This document shows positions 17,564-25,754 of a stretch of DNA of 64,000 nt, in pieces (position 1 is the first letter of the stretch; each line of letters starts with the position of its first letter). Source of the DNA: Sorangium cellulosum. Lineage in GTDB: Bacteria; Myxococcota_A; Polyangia; Polyangiales; Polyangiaceae. The notes under the pieces are model-generated. The model did not search any database, was not told the DNA's origin, and saw only the letters and a list, made by a program, of their open reading frames with translations. Made by a program: the position numbers and the translations under genes. The stretch is from assembly GCF_002950945.1 (NCBI RefSeq), contig NZ_CP012673.1:992001-1056000 (forward strand), in the 5' to 3' direction.

Positions 17564-19261
17564 ATGGACCTCCTCCCCTCGGCCGGGCAGCGGCACCGCG
17601 TCCCGTACTTCGCCCTCGTGCCGGCCATCGTCGTCGCCGTGCTCGTCCTCGGCGGGATCGCCCTGCGCACGACCCTCCAGATCGAGAAGGCCCGCCAGCA
17701 GACCGTCTTCGACGCGACGCTCACCCTCGCCGACGAGCGCGTCGACCGCCTCGACAAGCTGATCATCGCCCAGGACAACGTGGTCGCCGCGCACGTCGAC
17801 GTCGACAGCCTCCCCGTCATCGCGCGCCGCTGGCTCCCCACCGCGGCCCGCGAGACGCCGACCGTGCGCGCCATCCTCGTCCTCGACATGGACCACGACG
17901 CCCACGACGTGCTCGCCTTCGTCTCGCGCGGCGCGTCCGGGCAGGAGGACGACGCCTTCCGCAAGCTCCTGCTCGCGCGCCTCCTGCCCCAGATGAACTT
18001 CGGGGGCGACGGGACCGAGCTGCGCCACCTCCACCACGTCATCGATCAGCAGAGCCTGCTCGTGAGCTACTGGCAGCGCGAGCACCAGGGCCGCCAGTAC
18101 CTCGTGATCGCCTGGCACGAGGTGGCCCGCCTGGTCCACGAGGTGATGCCCCGGCTGTTCCGCGACCTCGACCGCGGCAACAGCCGGATGAACGTCATCG
18201 ACGAGGAGGGCCGCATCGTGTTCGGCCCGCCGATCAAGGGCGGCGAGTTCACCGTGGGGAAGCCGTTCCCGACCACGCTCTACAACTGGCGCCTCCAGGT
18301 CGCGCTCACCACCGCCGAGGAGCTCGGCCAGAAGGTGGAGCGGCAACGCCTGATCGAGATCCTGATGGTCGGCTTCTCCGCCGTGGTCGCCCTCGCCGGG
18401 CTCGCGATCGTGGTGCTCGCCTCCATGAACGAGCGGCGGCTCGCCGCCCTGAAGAGCGATTTCGTCGCGAACGTCTCCCACGAGCTCAAGACGCCGCTCT
18501 CCCTCGTCCGCATGTTCGGCGAGCTCCTGCTCGGCGACCGCGTCCCCAACGACGAGAAGCGCCGCCAGTACCTGCAGATCATCGTGAGCGAGAGCGAGCG
18601 GCTCACCGCGCTCATCGAGAACGTCCTCGACTTCGCCCGGGTCGAGCGCGGCAAGGCCGCCTACGAGTTCGCCCGCGGGAGCGTCGCCGAGGTGGCCACG
18701 CGCGCGGTCGACATGTACCGCTACCGCGCCGAGCGAGAGGAGGTGGCCGTCGAGCTCACCCTCGCCGAGGGGCTGCCGGAGGCGCTCATCGACGCCCGCG
18801 CGCTCGAGCTCGCGATCGTGAACCTGCTCGACAACGCGCTCAAGTACGCGAAGGACGGCGGGCGCGTCGACGTCTCGGTCGAGGTCGAGGGCGGGGGAGG
18901 GGGGCGCCTCGCGGCGCTGACGCGCGCGGCGGATTGTGTCGTCATCCGCGTGAGCGACCGAGGGCCGGGCATCGACCCGGACGAGCAGAAGCACATCTTC
19001 GAGCGCTTCGCGCGCGGCCGGCGGGCGAGCGAGCGCCACGTGCGCGGCAGCGGGATCGGGCTCGCGCTGGTGAAGCACATCGCCGAGAGCCACGGCGGCG
19101 CCGTGCGGGTCGAGAGCCCGCTCACCGACGACGGGCGCGGCAGCGCGTTCATCGTGTCGATCCCCGCGCTGGCGCGCGACCCGGAGGCGCGGGAGGGGGC
19201 CGCGCGGGCCGAGCCGGAGCGGAGCGCGCCCGCGGCGGCGCGGGGCGAGGAGGCGACGTGA
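17564..19261 (+). CDS. Membrane sensor histidine kinase
   Basis: 565 residues, with GGAGGG five bases before the ATG. One membrane helix at about 16-36 and a second at about 264-288 enclose an extracytoplasmic sensor of about 225 residues with no recognised fold. The HisKA dimerisation helix reads DFVANVSHELKTPLS, with the phospho-accepting His at about 306. The HATPase domain has the N box NLLDNALKY, the G1 box DRGPGID and the G2 box GSGIGLALVKH. The C-terminal ~30 residues are low complexity. No response regulator is adjacent; the GAF protein upstream and the DUF2400 gene downstream (4-base overlap) form the operon. Confidence 0.92.
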   Translation: MDLLPSAGQRHRVPYFALVPAIVVAVLVLGGIALRTTLQIEKARQQTVFDATLTLADERVDRLDKLIIAQDNVVAAHVDVDSLPVIARRWLPTAARETPTVRAILVLDMDHDAHDVLAFVSRGASGQEDDAFRKLLLARLLPQMNFGGDGTELRHLHHVIDQQSLLVSYWQREHQGRQYLVIAWHEVARLVHEVMPRLFRDLDRGNSRMNVIDEEGRIVFGPPIKGGEFTVGKPFPTTLYNWRLQVALTTAEELGQKVERQRLIEILMVGFSAVVALAGLAIVVLASMNERRLAALKSDFVANVSHELKTPLSLVRMFGELLLGDRVPNDEKRRQYLQIIVSESERLTALIENVLDFARVERGKAAYEFARGSVAEVATRAVDMYRYRAEREEVAVELTLAEGLPEALIDARALELAIVNLLDNALKYAKDGGRVDVSVEVEGGGGGRLAALTRAADCVVIRVSDRGPGIDPDEQKHIFERFARGRRASERHVRGSGIGLALVKHIAESHGGAVRVESPLTDDGRGSAFIVSIPALARDPEAREGAARAEPERSAPAAARGEEAT

Positions 19262-20163
19262 CGGCGCCCCGCCGCAACGCCGCGCGGGCCGCCTCGCGCG
19301 CGGACGCCCGGGCCGCCGCGCGCGAGGCCGCCCTGAAGGCCGCGCTCGACGAGGTGCGCGCGCGGTGCGCCGTCGAGGAGCGCCGCGCGCAGGATCCGGT
19401 CTCGTTCGTCCATCGCTACACGGACCCGGCCGATCAGGAGCTGGTCGCGCTGCTCGCCGCGTCGCTCGCCTTCGGCAACGTGAAGGCGCTGCGCGCCAAG
19501 ATCGGCGAGGCGCTCGACCGGCTCGGCCCGGAGATCGCCCGCGTCGCGGACGACCCCCCGGCCGTCTCGGCGCGGCTGCGCGGCTTCCGGCACCGGGTCT
19601 ACCAGGGCCGCGACGTCGCGGCCCTGCTCGTCGGCGCGCGGCGGGTGCAGCGCGCCGCGGGCTCCCTCGGCGTGGCCTTCGCGGCCGAGCTCTCCCGCAG
19701 CGGCGATCTGCGCCAGGCCCTCGGCGCGTGGGTGCGCGCGATCCGGAGCGCGGGCGGCCTCGACCGCCGGCCGAACGACCGCGGCGCGGCGCACATCCTC
19801 CCCGATCCCGAGAAGGGCAGCGCCACCAAGCGGCTCATGCTGCTCCTGCGCTGGATGATCCGCCCCGCCGACGGCGTGGACCTCGGCCTCTGGCCGGTGT
19901 CCCCGGCCGCCCTGCTGATCCCGGTCGACACACACATCGAGAAGCTCGGGTACAACATCGGCCTGACCGACCGCAGGGGAGCCACCTGGAAGACCGCGGA
20001 GGAGATCACCGCCGCCCTCCGGCGCTTCGACGCCGCCGACCCGGTCAAGTACGACTTCGCCCTCTGCCACCTCGGCATGCTCCAGCAGTGCCCGTCGGAG
20101 CGCGACCCGGCCCGCTGCGAGGGCTGCGGTGTGAAGCCCGTCTGCCGGTACTGGGAAGAGTGA
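19258..20163 (+). CDS. TIGR02757 / DUF2400 family protein
   Basis: GTG at 19258 overlaps the kinase stop (GTGA) and follows GAGGAGG by four bases, so translation is coupled. The product is 301 residues. It matches the DUF2400 family: VSFVHRYTDPADQELVALLA near the start, KRLMLLLRWMIRP in the middle, and VDTHIEKLGYN. At the C-terminus four cysteines in CPSERDPARCEGCGVKPVC resemble the iron-sulfur loop of HhH-GPD glycosylases (EndoIII/MutY). The family's biochemical role is not established; a nucleic-acid binding or repair function is inferred from the fold. Confidence 0.88.
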   Translation: MTAPRRNAARAASRADARAAAREAALKAALDEVRARCAVEERRAQDPVSFVHRYTDPADQELVALLAASLAFGNVKALRAKIGEALDRLGPEIARVADDPPAVSARLRGFRHRVYQGRDVAALLVGARRVQRAAGSLGVAFAAELSRSGDLRQALGAWVRAIRSAGGLDRRPNDRGAAHILPDPEKGSATKRLMLLLRWMIRPADGVDLGLWPVSPAALLIPVDTHIEKLGYNIGLTDRRGATWKTAEEITAALRRFDAADPVKYDFALCHLGMLQQCPSERDPARCEGCGVKPVCRYWEE

Positions 20164-20286
20164 GCACGCCGTGCACGCAAGCTCTGCCCTGGACGGTCAG
20201 GCTGCGCCCCGGACGGGCATGCGGAACCCTTCGGAATCGCAAGGGATTTCAGTTTTGATTTGCAGGTGCGAAACGGCGCTAGAGCT

Positions 20287-20403
20287 GCTGAGGCGTAACT
20301 AGCTGAAGTCTCGTCTCAAACAGGTCGGCACGGCGCCTGCACTAAGGGTGGGCGAGCGCCGTCGCGGAGACCTTCCCCCCCCAGGTCCGCGAGGCGCTTT
20401 TTT
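20287..20403 (+). ncRNA. Putative small RNA C or structured 3' region with C-loop terminator
   Basis: Downstream of the DUF2400 gene, a 5-bp-stem hairpin (CCCTT ... AAGGG, 20228-20246) and a TTGATT / TAGAGC pair precede a possible transcript. A longer stem pairs GCAGGTGC (20262-20269) with GCGCCTGC (near 20333-20340), so the structure may start earlier. The 3' end is a terminator whose 9-nt loop, TCCCCCCCC, is the same as in small RNA B although the stem sequence is different. It may be an independent RNA or a 3' UTR product of the operon. Confidence 0.35.
20355..20403 (+). terminator. Rho-independent terminator with C-rich loop
   Basis: The stem AGCGCC-TCGCGG-GACCT pairs with AGGTC-CGCGA-GGCGCT around the loop TCCCCCCCC. 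It is followed by six T, with a second T-run a few bases on. It serves the GAF/kinase/DUF2400 operon, the putative RNA C, or both. Confidence 0.75.
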
Positions 20404-20930
20404 CATTTTGTCTGTTCGTTGCGCCCGTTGCGCGCGTTCGCGTTCGAGGCGTCGGCCGCCTGCGCCGCCTGCCTGGGCCCGCACGAGCGGTGCGCAAGGT
20501 GAGCGCCGCAGCGGAGCCCCCCCGAGCTCCGCTGCGGCGTTCTGGTGTTGCGTACCCCGTGCGCACGGGCTCGCTTGCGGACGTCTTGCCGCTTCTCTCT
20601 CTCGTCCAGACGTCCAGGTGTCTTGCGACCGCCGTGCCACGGCGCCGGCCATGGATTGTGGCACATTTGTGCACGGCCCCGCGGAAGGCCTCGCGCCGCG
20701 CGGGCGCCGTTTGCTCTGCGTGTACGCCGAAAGAAACGATCACGAAACGCGCTGCCGGCTGTTCATCGAAACACGATGTCGGTGAGCATGGCCAATCATC
20801 ACGACGGCGGCTGACCAGCGAACCGGTGCACGGGCCTTCACGAGCGGCTGGACCACGCGCTCTCCGGCGACCAACGACGTTCAGGCGGACGAGTCTGCTC
20901 GCATGCGATGGCCCGGCCAGCGAGTAGAGT
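20404..20930. other. Intergenic region containing a 14-bp perfect hairpin
   Basis: About 530 bases before the alpha/beta hydrolase gene. The only distinct structure is at 20504-20539: a perfect 14-bp stem (CGCCGCAGCGGAGC and its complement) around a loop of six C plus GA. No T-run follows. The bases just 5' of it (AAGGTGAGCGCCG) echo those before terminator C (AAGGGTGGGCGAGCGCCG), so it may be a decayed relative. No credible protein was found. Confidence 0.5.
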
Positions 20931-22136
20931 ATGTGTATGGTCTGGACATTCGGGGCTTACCTCCTCGTCGCGCTTGCGCTCGCGGCGCTCGCGGCGGTCG
21001 GGCTCTGGGCACACCTCCTTTACTGGGTCAAGCGGCTGACCCTGTCGCTCGAGTACAGCGCAGAAGAAGTGCTGCAGACCGAGGACGGCGCGCGGATCGA
21101 GATCCGCCGCGTGCCGCGCCCGCCCGGAGCGGCCGAGCAGCCGGACCTGCCCCCCATCCTCCTGGTCCATGGCATCGCCGCCAACCACAGGAACCAGGAC
21201 ATCCACCCCGATTACTCCCTCGCCCGCCACCTCGCCGCGCTCGGACGCGATGTGTGGCTGCTCACGCTGCGGAGCGGCCTTCTGCTCACCCGCGCCGAGC
21301 GCCGCAACGTCCGCTTCTCGGCCATGGCGCGTTACGATCTGCCCCGCGCCTTCGACGTGATCCTCGAGCGCACGTCGGCCCGCTCGCTCGATTACGTCGG
21401 CTTCTCGATGGGCGGCATGCTCCTTTATGCGGCGCTCGGCCGGAGCGTGCCGGAACATCGGGTCCGCCGTGTGGTCATCGTGGGCTCGCCCGGGCGGTTT
21501 TCCGGCCCCGGCCGGCTGCTCCGCCATGTCCCGGCCCGGCTGCTCCCGGGCGTCCCGCTCCGCCTCATGGCACGCAGCGTCGCCTTCGCCTCGGAGTGGC
21601 TGCCGACGCCGATCCACCGCGCCGTGGCCAATCCGCGCAACGTGCCTCGTGGCCTGACGCGCCTCGCGCTGGTCAACTGCATCGAGGACATCCCCGCCGG
21701 GCTGAACGCGGACTTCGCCGCCTGGATCGGAGGCGACGGTGAGATCCGGGTGGACGGAGAGAAGGTCCTGGACAGACTCGCGTCCGTCGCGGCGCCGGCG
21801 CTGTTCATTGCGGGCAGCGCCGACAGGATCGCGCCCGTCTCGTCGGTGCGCGCGGCGTTCGACGCGTGGGGGCGCGATCACCCGGAGACGCCGAAGCGGT
21901 TTGTCGTGCTCGGGCGCGACTTCGGGGCGCGGGAGGATTACGGTCACGGCGATCTCGCCGTGGGCGCATATACGGGGGCCGAGCTCTTCGAGCCCATCGC
22001 GCGCTTCCTCGGCCCGGACGCACAGCCCGAGGAGGCCGCAGGACCCGAGACGGGCGCTCCGGCGCTGGACGCGATCCAGGCGCGCCAGCCCACCTCGAAC
22101 GAAGCCGACCCGCTGCCGGACCTCCCGTCGGCCTGA
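20931..22136 (+). CDS. Alpha/beta-hydrolase with N-terminal membrane anchor
   Basis: 401 residues. An N-terminal hydrophobic helix (about 3-28) anchors the protein. The hydrolase fold follows: ILLVHGIAANHRNQD forms the oxyanion-hole strand, GFSMGG is the nucleophile elbow with Ser at about 164, and the segment LFIAGSADRIAP supplies the acid-bearing loop. A histidine in EDYGHGDLAVG is the probable catalytic base. This layout resembles polyhydroxyalkanoate synthase-like or lipase-like hydrolases (LIP3/PhaC relatives). The Ser nucleophile rather than Cys argues against a PHA synthase. The C-terminal 35 residues are low complexity. ATG at 20937 is an alternative start; neither has a strong ribosome binding site. 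Confidence 0.82.
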   Translation: MCMVWTFGAYLLVALALAALAAVGLWAHLLYWVKRLTLSLEYSAEEVLQTEDGARIEIRRVPRPPGAAEQPDLPPILLVHGIAANHRNQDIHPDYSLARHLAALGRDVWLLTLRSGLLLTRAERRNVRFSAMARYDLPRAFDVILERTSARSLDYVGFSMGGMLLYAALGRSVPEHRVRRVVIVGSPGRFSGPGRLLRHVPARLLPGVPLRLMARSVAFASEWLPTPIHRAVANPRNVPRGLTRLALVNCIEDIPAGLNADFAAWIGGDGEIRVDGEKVLDRLASVAAPALFIAGSADRIAPVSSVRAAFDAWGRDHPETPKRFVVLGRDFGAREDYGHGDLAVGAYTGAELFEPIARFLGPDAQPEEAAGPETGAPALDAIQARQPTSNEADPLPDLPSA

Positions 22137-22241
22137 CTCGTCTCATCCGTCATTGCGGAAGGGGCGCGAGGGGGCGTATTGTCGCTCTCGGGTCTCTCAA
22201 AGCCACCACCCGGTGGCCGGCGCGCTTGCCAAAGGATGTTC

Positions 22242-25200
22242 ATGAGTCAACCCGGATTGCGCTCCAGGTTCGAGCTGGCGTCGATCGCGTTCTGGCTGAC
22301 GGCGGCGATGCTCATCGCCTCCGCCGCGTCCTGCGCGCAGGGCGGCAATTCCATCGCGGATTGTGACGACGGCTACTCGCTGTGCGGCGGCACGTGCATC
22401 GACACGCAGACCGATCCTGAGCATTGCGGCGATTGCAACCTCGTCTGCGATGACGGAGCGCGGTGTGCGGCGGGCAGGTGCGTCGGCGGAGGCGGGGAAG
22501 GCGGAGCGGACACCGGGATGGTCACGACCGGGACCGGCGGCGAGCGCTGCGGCCCTGGCGAGGTGGAGTGCGAGGGCCGATGCGTCGCGCTCGGGACGGA
22601 CGAGCACAACTGCGGCCGCTGCGGCCACGTGTGCCCGGAGGACCAGACCTGCGAGGGCGGCGCCTGCCGCTGCGCCCCCGAGCTCACGGCGTGCGACGGC
22701 CGCTGCGTGGACCTTGCGAGCGACCCGCTGCACTGCGGAGGCTGCGAGGCCGCGTGCGCTTACAACGAGACGTGCGCGGAAGGGGCGTGCCGCTGCAATG
22801 AGGGCCTCGCCGAGTGCGTCGTCGAGGCGGACGAGGGGACGTCTCGGGCGTGCTTCGATCTGGCGAGCCACCCGCAGCACTGCGGCGCGTGCAACGCGGC
22901 GTGTGAGCCGGGGCTGTACTGCCAGCGGGGCGAGTGCACCTGCGTGGTCGGCCCCTACGAGGACATCGGCACGACGGTCCCGCAGCGCGTGGCGGGGAGC
23001 ACGCTGGGAGCAGATACGTATTTCGGCCTCGACTGCGTGGCCAGCGGCTCGACCGAGCTGGCCTACAAGTTCACGGCGCCCCAGAACGGTCTCTACAAGT
23101 TCGATACCACGGGATCGAGCTACGATACCGCGCTGGGCGTGCTGGACTTCGATGTCTGCAACGAGCTCACCTGCAACGACGATGCCCCCCGCGGGCCGCA
23201 GGCGATCGCCTCGACGATCCTCGATGAGGGGAAGTCGGTCCTCCTCGTCGTGACCGGCTACAACGGCGCGCAGGGCGACTTCACCATGAACGTCACGTGG
23301 TCGGCGCCGCCGCGCTGCCCCGTGGACACCATCGCGCCGACCCTCCCGCAGACGATCAACGACGACACCACCACGCGCGGCGACTACAACGCGCCGAGCT
23401 GCGGCTCGGCCGGCAGCCCCGACACGAGCTACACGTTCACCGCGCCTGCCGCGGGCAGGTACGTCTTCGACACGTTCGGCTCCCCGTCCGACACCGTCCT
23501 CGAGCTGCGCAACGGGTCCTGCACCGGGGCGGTGATCGCCTGCAACGACGACGCGGCGGCCGGAGCGCAGTCGCGCATCGTGGCGAACCTCTCTGCGGGC
23601 CAGACGGTGGTCGCGTTCGTCGAGGTCGCCGAGGGCGAGGCCGGGCCCGTCACGCTCAACGTCAGCGAGTACGTGCCGCCCCCGTGCCCGGAGATCGATC
23701 TGGGCTCCACCACACCGCAGACCGTGCGCGGCGACACCGCGGGGCGCGAGCGCCTCCTCCCGTCCCCCTGCGCGGGCGGCTACGGCCCCGAGGTCACGTA
23801 CCGGTTCACCGCGCCCGAGTACGCGCTCTACACCTTCGACACCTTCGGCACCGGCTTCGATACGGTCCTCCACATCCACGATGGGACGTGCGCCGGCACG
23901 AGCCTCGGCTGCAACGACGACACGGCCGGCGTCCGGCAGTCGGAGGTGAGCCTGGTGCTCAACGCGGGGCAGACGGTCGTCGTGGTCGTCGACGGCTTCG
24001 GCGAGTCGAGCGCCGGCGCCTACACGCTCAACGTGCGCAGCGTGCTCATCCCCCCCTGCCCGGCGATCGATCTCGGATCGACGGTGCCTCAGTCCGTGAC
24101 CGGCTCGACGGCGGAAGGGGTCGACATCCTGCACCCGGCCTGCGGCGGCAGCCGCGGCAAGGAGGCGACCTACAGCTTCACCGCGCCGGAGGCCGGCACG
24201 TACGTCTTCGACACGCTCGGCTCGTCGTTCAACACGGTCCTCTACGCGCTCGAAGCGAGCTGCTCCGGCCGCTCGCTCGGGTGCAACGCGGATGCGGCCG
24301 GAGGGCAGCAGTCGCGGCTCTGGCTCGATCTCGGCGCTGGCCAGACGATCATCCTCGTCGTCGACGGCAACTCCGCCACGGATTCGGGCGACTTCACGCT
24401 CTCCGTCCAGCAGTTCACGGGCGCCACGTGCTCGGCGCCGCTCGATCTCGGCTCGACCGCCCCGCAGCTCGTGACCGGGAGCACCGTGGGCCAGCCCGAG
24501 GCCGTGAGCCCGGCGTGCGGCTTCTCCAGCGCCCCGGAGGTGGCCTACAGCTTCACCGCGCCGGAGAACGGCACCTATATCTTCGACACGTTCGGATCCG
24601 GCTTCAATACGATCCTCCAGATCTTCGACGGAAGCTGCAGGGGGAGGTCGCTCGCATGCAATGACGACTCGGGCGGCCCGCAGTCGCGGGTCCACGTGGA
24701 CCTGACCGCCGGCCAGACGGTCGTCGTCGTCGTCGACGGCCAGAGCTCGCAGGCCGGGGACTACGTGCTCAAGGTGGAGCGGTACACCGCGCCGGGGACC
24801 TGCTCGACGGCGCTCGATCTCGGCAGCACCGTCCCGCAGACCCAGACCGGGAGCACCACGGGGGCGCTGAACGGCCACGCCACGACCTGCGGCTCCTCCA
24901 GCGCTCCGGAGATGGTGTACACGTTCACGGCGCCGGAGGACGGTCGCTACCTCTTCGACACGTTCGGGTCGGCGTTCGACACGATCTTGCAGGTGCGCGA
25001 GGGGAGCTGCGCCGGCGCCTCGGTCGGGTGCAGCGACAACGCGGGCAACTCGCAGTCCGCGTTGAACCTGCCGCTCGTGGCCGATCAGGTCGTCGCGGTG
25101 ATCGTCGACGGCTCGTCGGCGTCCTCGGGCGCCTTCGCCCTGAACGTCAGCCGGTTCGACGGGTCCGGCACGTGCGAGGCGCCGATCGATCTCGGCTCGG

Positions 25201-25541
25201 AGCTGCCGCTCACCAGGAGCGGCACCACGGCGACGCAGCCCAGCGCGAGCTCGCCCCCGTGCGTCGGCTCGGGCTCGGCCCCGGAGATGGTGTTCTCTTA
25301 CACCGCGCCGGCCGACGGCACGTACGTTATCGACACGGCCGGCTCGGCGTTCGATACGGTCCTCTCCGTGAGCGCGGATAGCTGCACCGGCACCGCGCTC
25401 GGCTGCAGCGACGACGTGAGCGGCCTCGGGCGAGCGTCGCGCGTCACGAAGACGCTCACCGCCGGTCAAGTCATTGTCATCGTCGTCGATGGATTCGGCT
25501 CGGCGACGGGCAATTTCACGCTGAACATCAACCCCGGTTGA
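22242..25541 (+). CDS. Cys-rich lipoprotein with seven PPC-like beta domains
   Basis: ATG at 22242 follows AAAGGA by five bases. The product is 1099 residues. The signal peptide ends in a lipobox (ASAASC, Cys about 32). Four Cys-rich units of about 40 residues follow, each with the pattern HCGxCxxxC (for example DPEHCGDCNLVC). Seven domains of about 115 residues come next, each containing a variant of YxFTAPxxGxYxFDTxGS and ending in a strand before the next PPC-type start (LGSTVPQT). They resemble bacterial pre-peptidase C-terminal (PPC) domains. The protein is probably displayed on the cell surface, possibly for adhesion or for binding a ligand. The next gene is a paralogue with five such domains. 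Confidence 0.82.
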   Translation: MSQPGLRSRFELASIAFWLTAAMLIASAASCAQGGNSIADCDDGYSLCGGTCIDTQTDPEHCGDCNLVCDDGARCAAGRCVGGGGEGGADTGMVTTGTGGERCGPGEVECEGRCVALGTDEHNCGRCGHVCPEDQTCEGGACRCAPELTACDGRCVDLASDPLHCGGCEAACAYNETCAEGACRCNEGLAECVVEADEGTSRACFDLASHPQHCGACNAACEPGLYCQRGECTCVVGPYEDIGTTVPQRVAGSTLGADTYFGLDCVASGSTELAYKFTAPQNGLYKFDTTGSSYDTALGVLDFDVCNELTCNDDAPRGPQAIASTILDEGKSVLLVVTGYNGAQGDFTMNVTWSAPPRCPVDTIAPTLPQTINDDTTTRGDYNAPSCGSAGSPDTSYTFTAPAAGRYVFDTFGSPSDTVLELRNGSCTGAVIACNDDAAAGAQSRIVANLSAGQTVVAFVEVAEGEAGPVTLNVSEYVPPPCPEIDLGSTTPQTVRGDTAGRERLLPSPCAGGYGPEVTYRFTAPEYALYTFDTFGTGFDTVLHIHDGTCAGTSLGCNDDTAGVRQSEVSLVLNAGQTVVVVVDGFGESSAGAYTLNVRSVLIPPCPAIDLGSTVPQSVTGSTAEGVDILHPACGGSRGKEATYSFTAPEAGTYVFDTLGSSFNTVLYALEASCSGRSLGCNADAAGGQQSRLWLDLGAGQTIILVVDGNSATDSGDFTLSVQQFTGATCSAPLDLGSTAPQLVTGSTVGQPEAVSPACGFSSAPEVAYSFTAPENGTYIFDTFGSGFNTILQIFDGSCRGRSLACNDDSGGPQSRVHVDLTAGQTVVVVVDGQSSQAGDYVLKVERYTAPGTCSTALDLGSTVPQTQTGSTTGALNGHATTCGSSSAPEMVYTFTAPEDGRYLFDTFGSAFDTILQVREGSCAGASVGCSDNAGNSQSALNLPLVADQVVAVIVDGSSASSGAFALNVSRFDGSGTCEAPIDLGSELPLTRSGTTATQPSASSPPCVGSGSAPEMVFSYTAPADGTYVIDTAGSAFDTVLSVSADSCTGTALGCSDDVSGLGRASRVTKTLTAGQVIVIVVDGFGSATGNFTLNINPG

Positions 25542-25754
25542 GCTTGCATTGCGCGCGCGTCACGTGCCGAGGCGATCGCGCCGCCCGACGCCGCAGCGGC
25601 GGCGCGCGCGGTCGAGCCTCGCCGCTCGGCGCGCCAGGAGCCCGCACACGTCCAGCACCTCCGCCCGTTGCGGACGCCTCGGCCGTGGGCGTATCCTCGC
25701 GCGCGGCTCGCGCTTCGCTTCGCCTCGATCAGCCAGGAAACACCAAGGATCGCT

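Noticed and set aside
15928..20163. A 1411-residue plus-strand frame across the GAF/kinase/DUF2400 genes
   Set aside because: Upstream of 19258 it is a shadow frame in high-GC DNA, Arg/Ala-rich and without domains. Only its last 301 codons are real (the DUF2400 protein).
20655..20675. Sigma-54-like TGGCACATTTGTGCA
   Set aside because: The spacing between GG and GC is 9 rather than 10 bases, which abolishes recognition.
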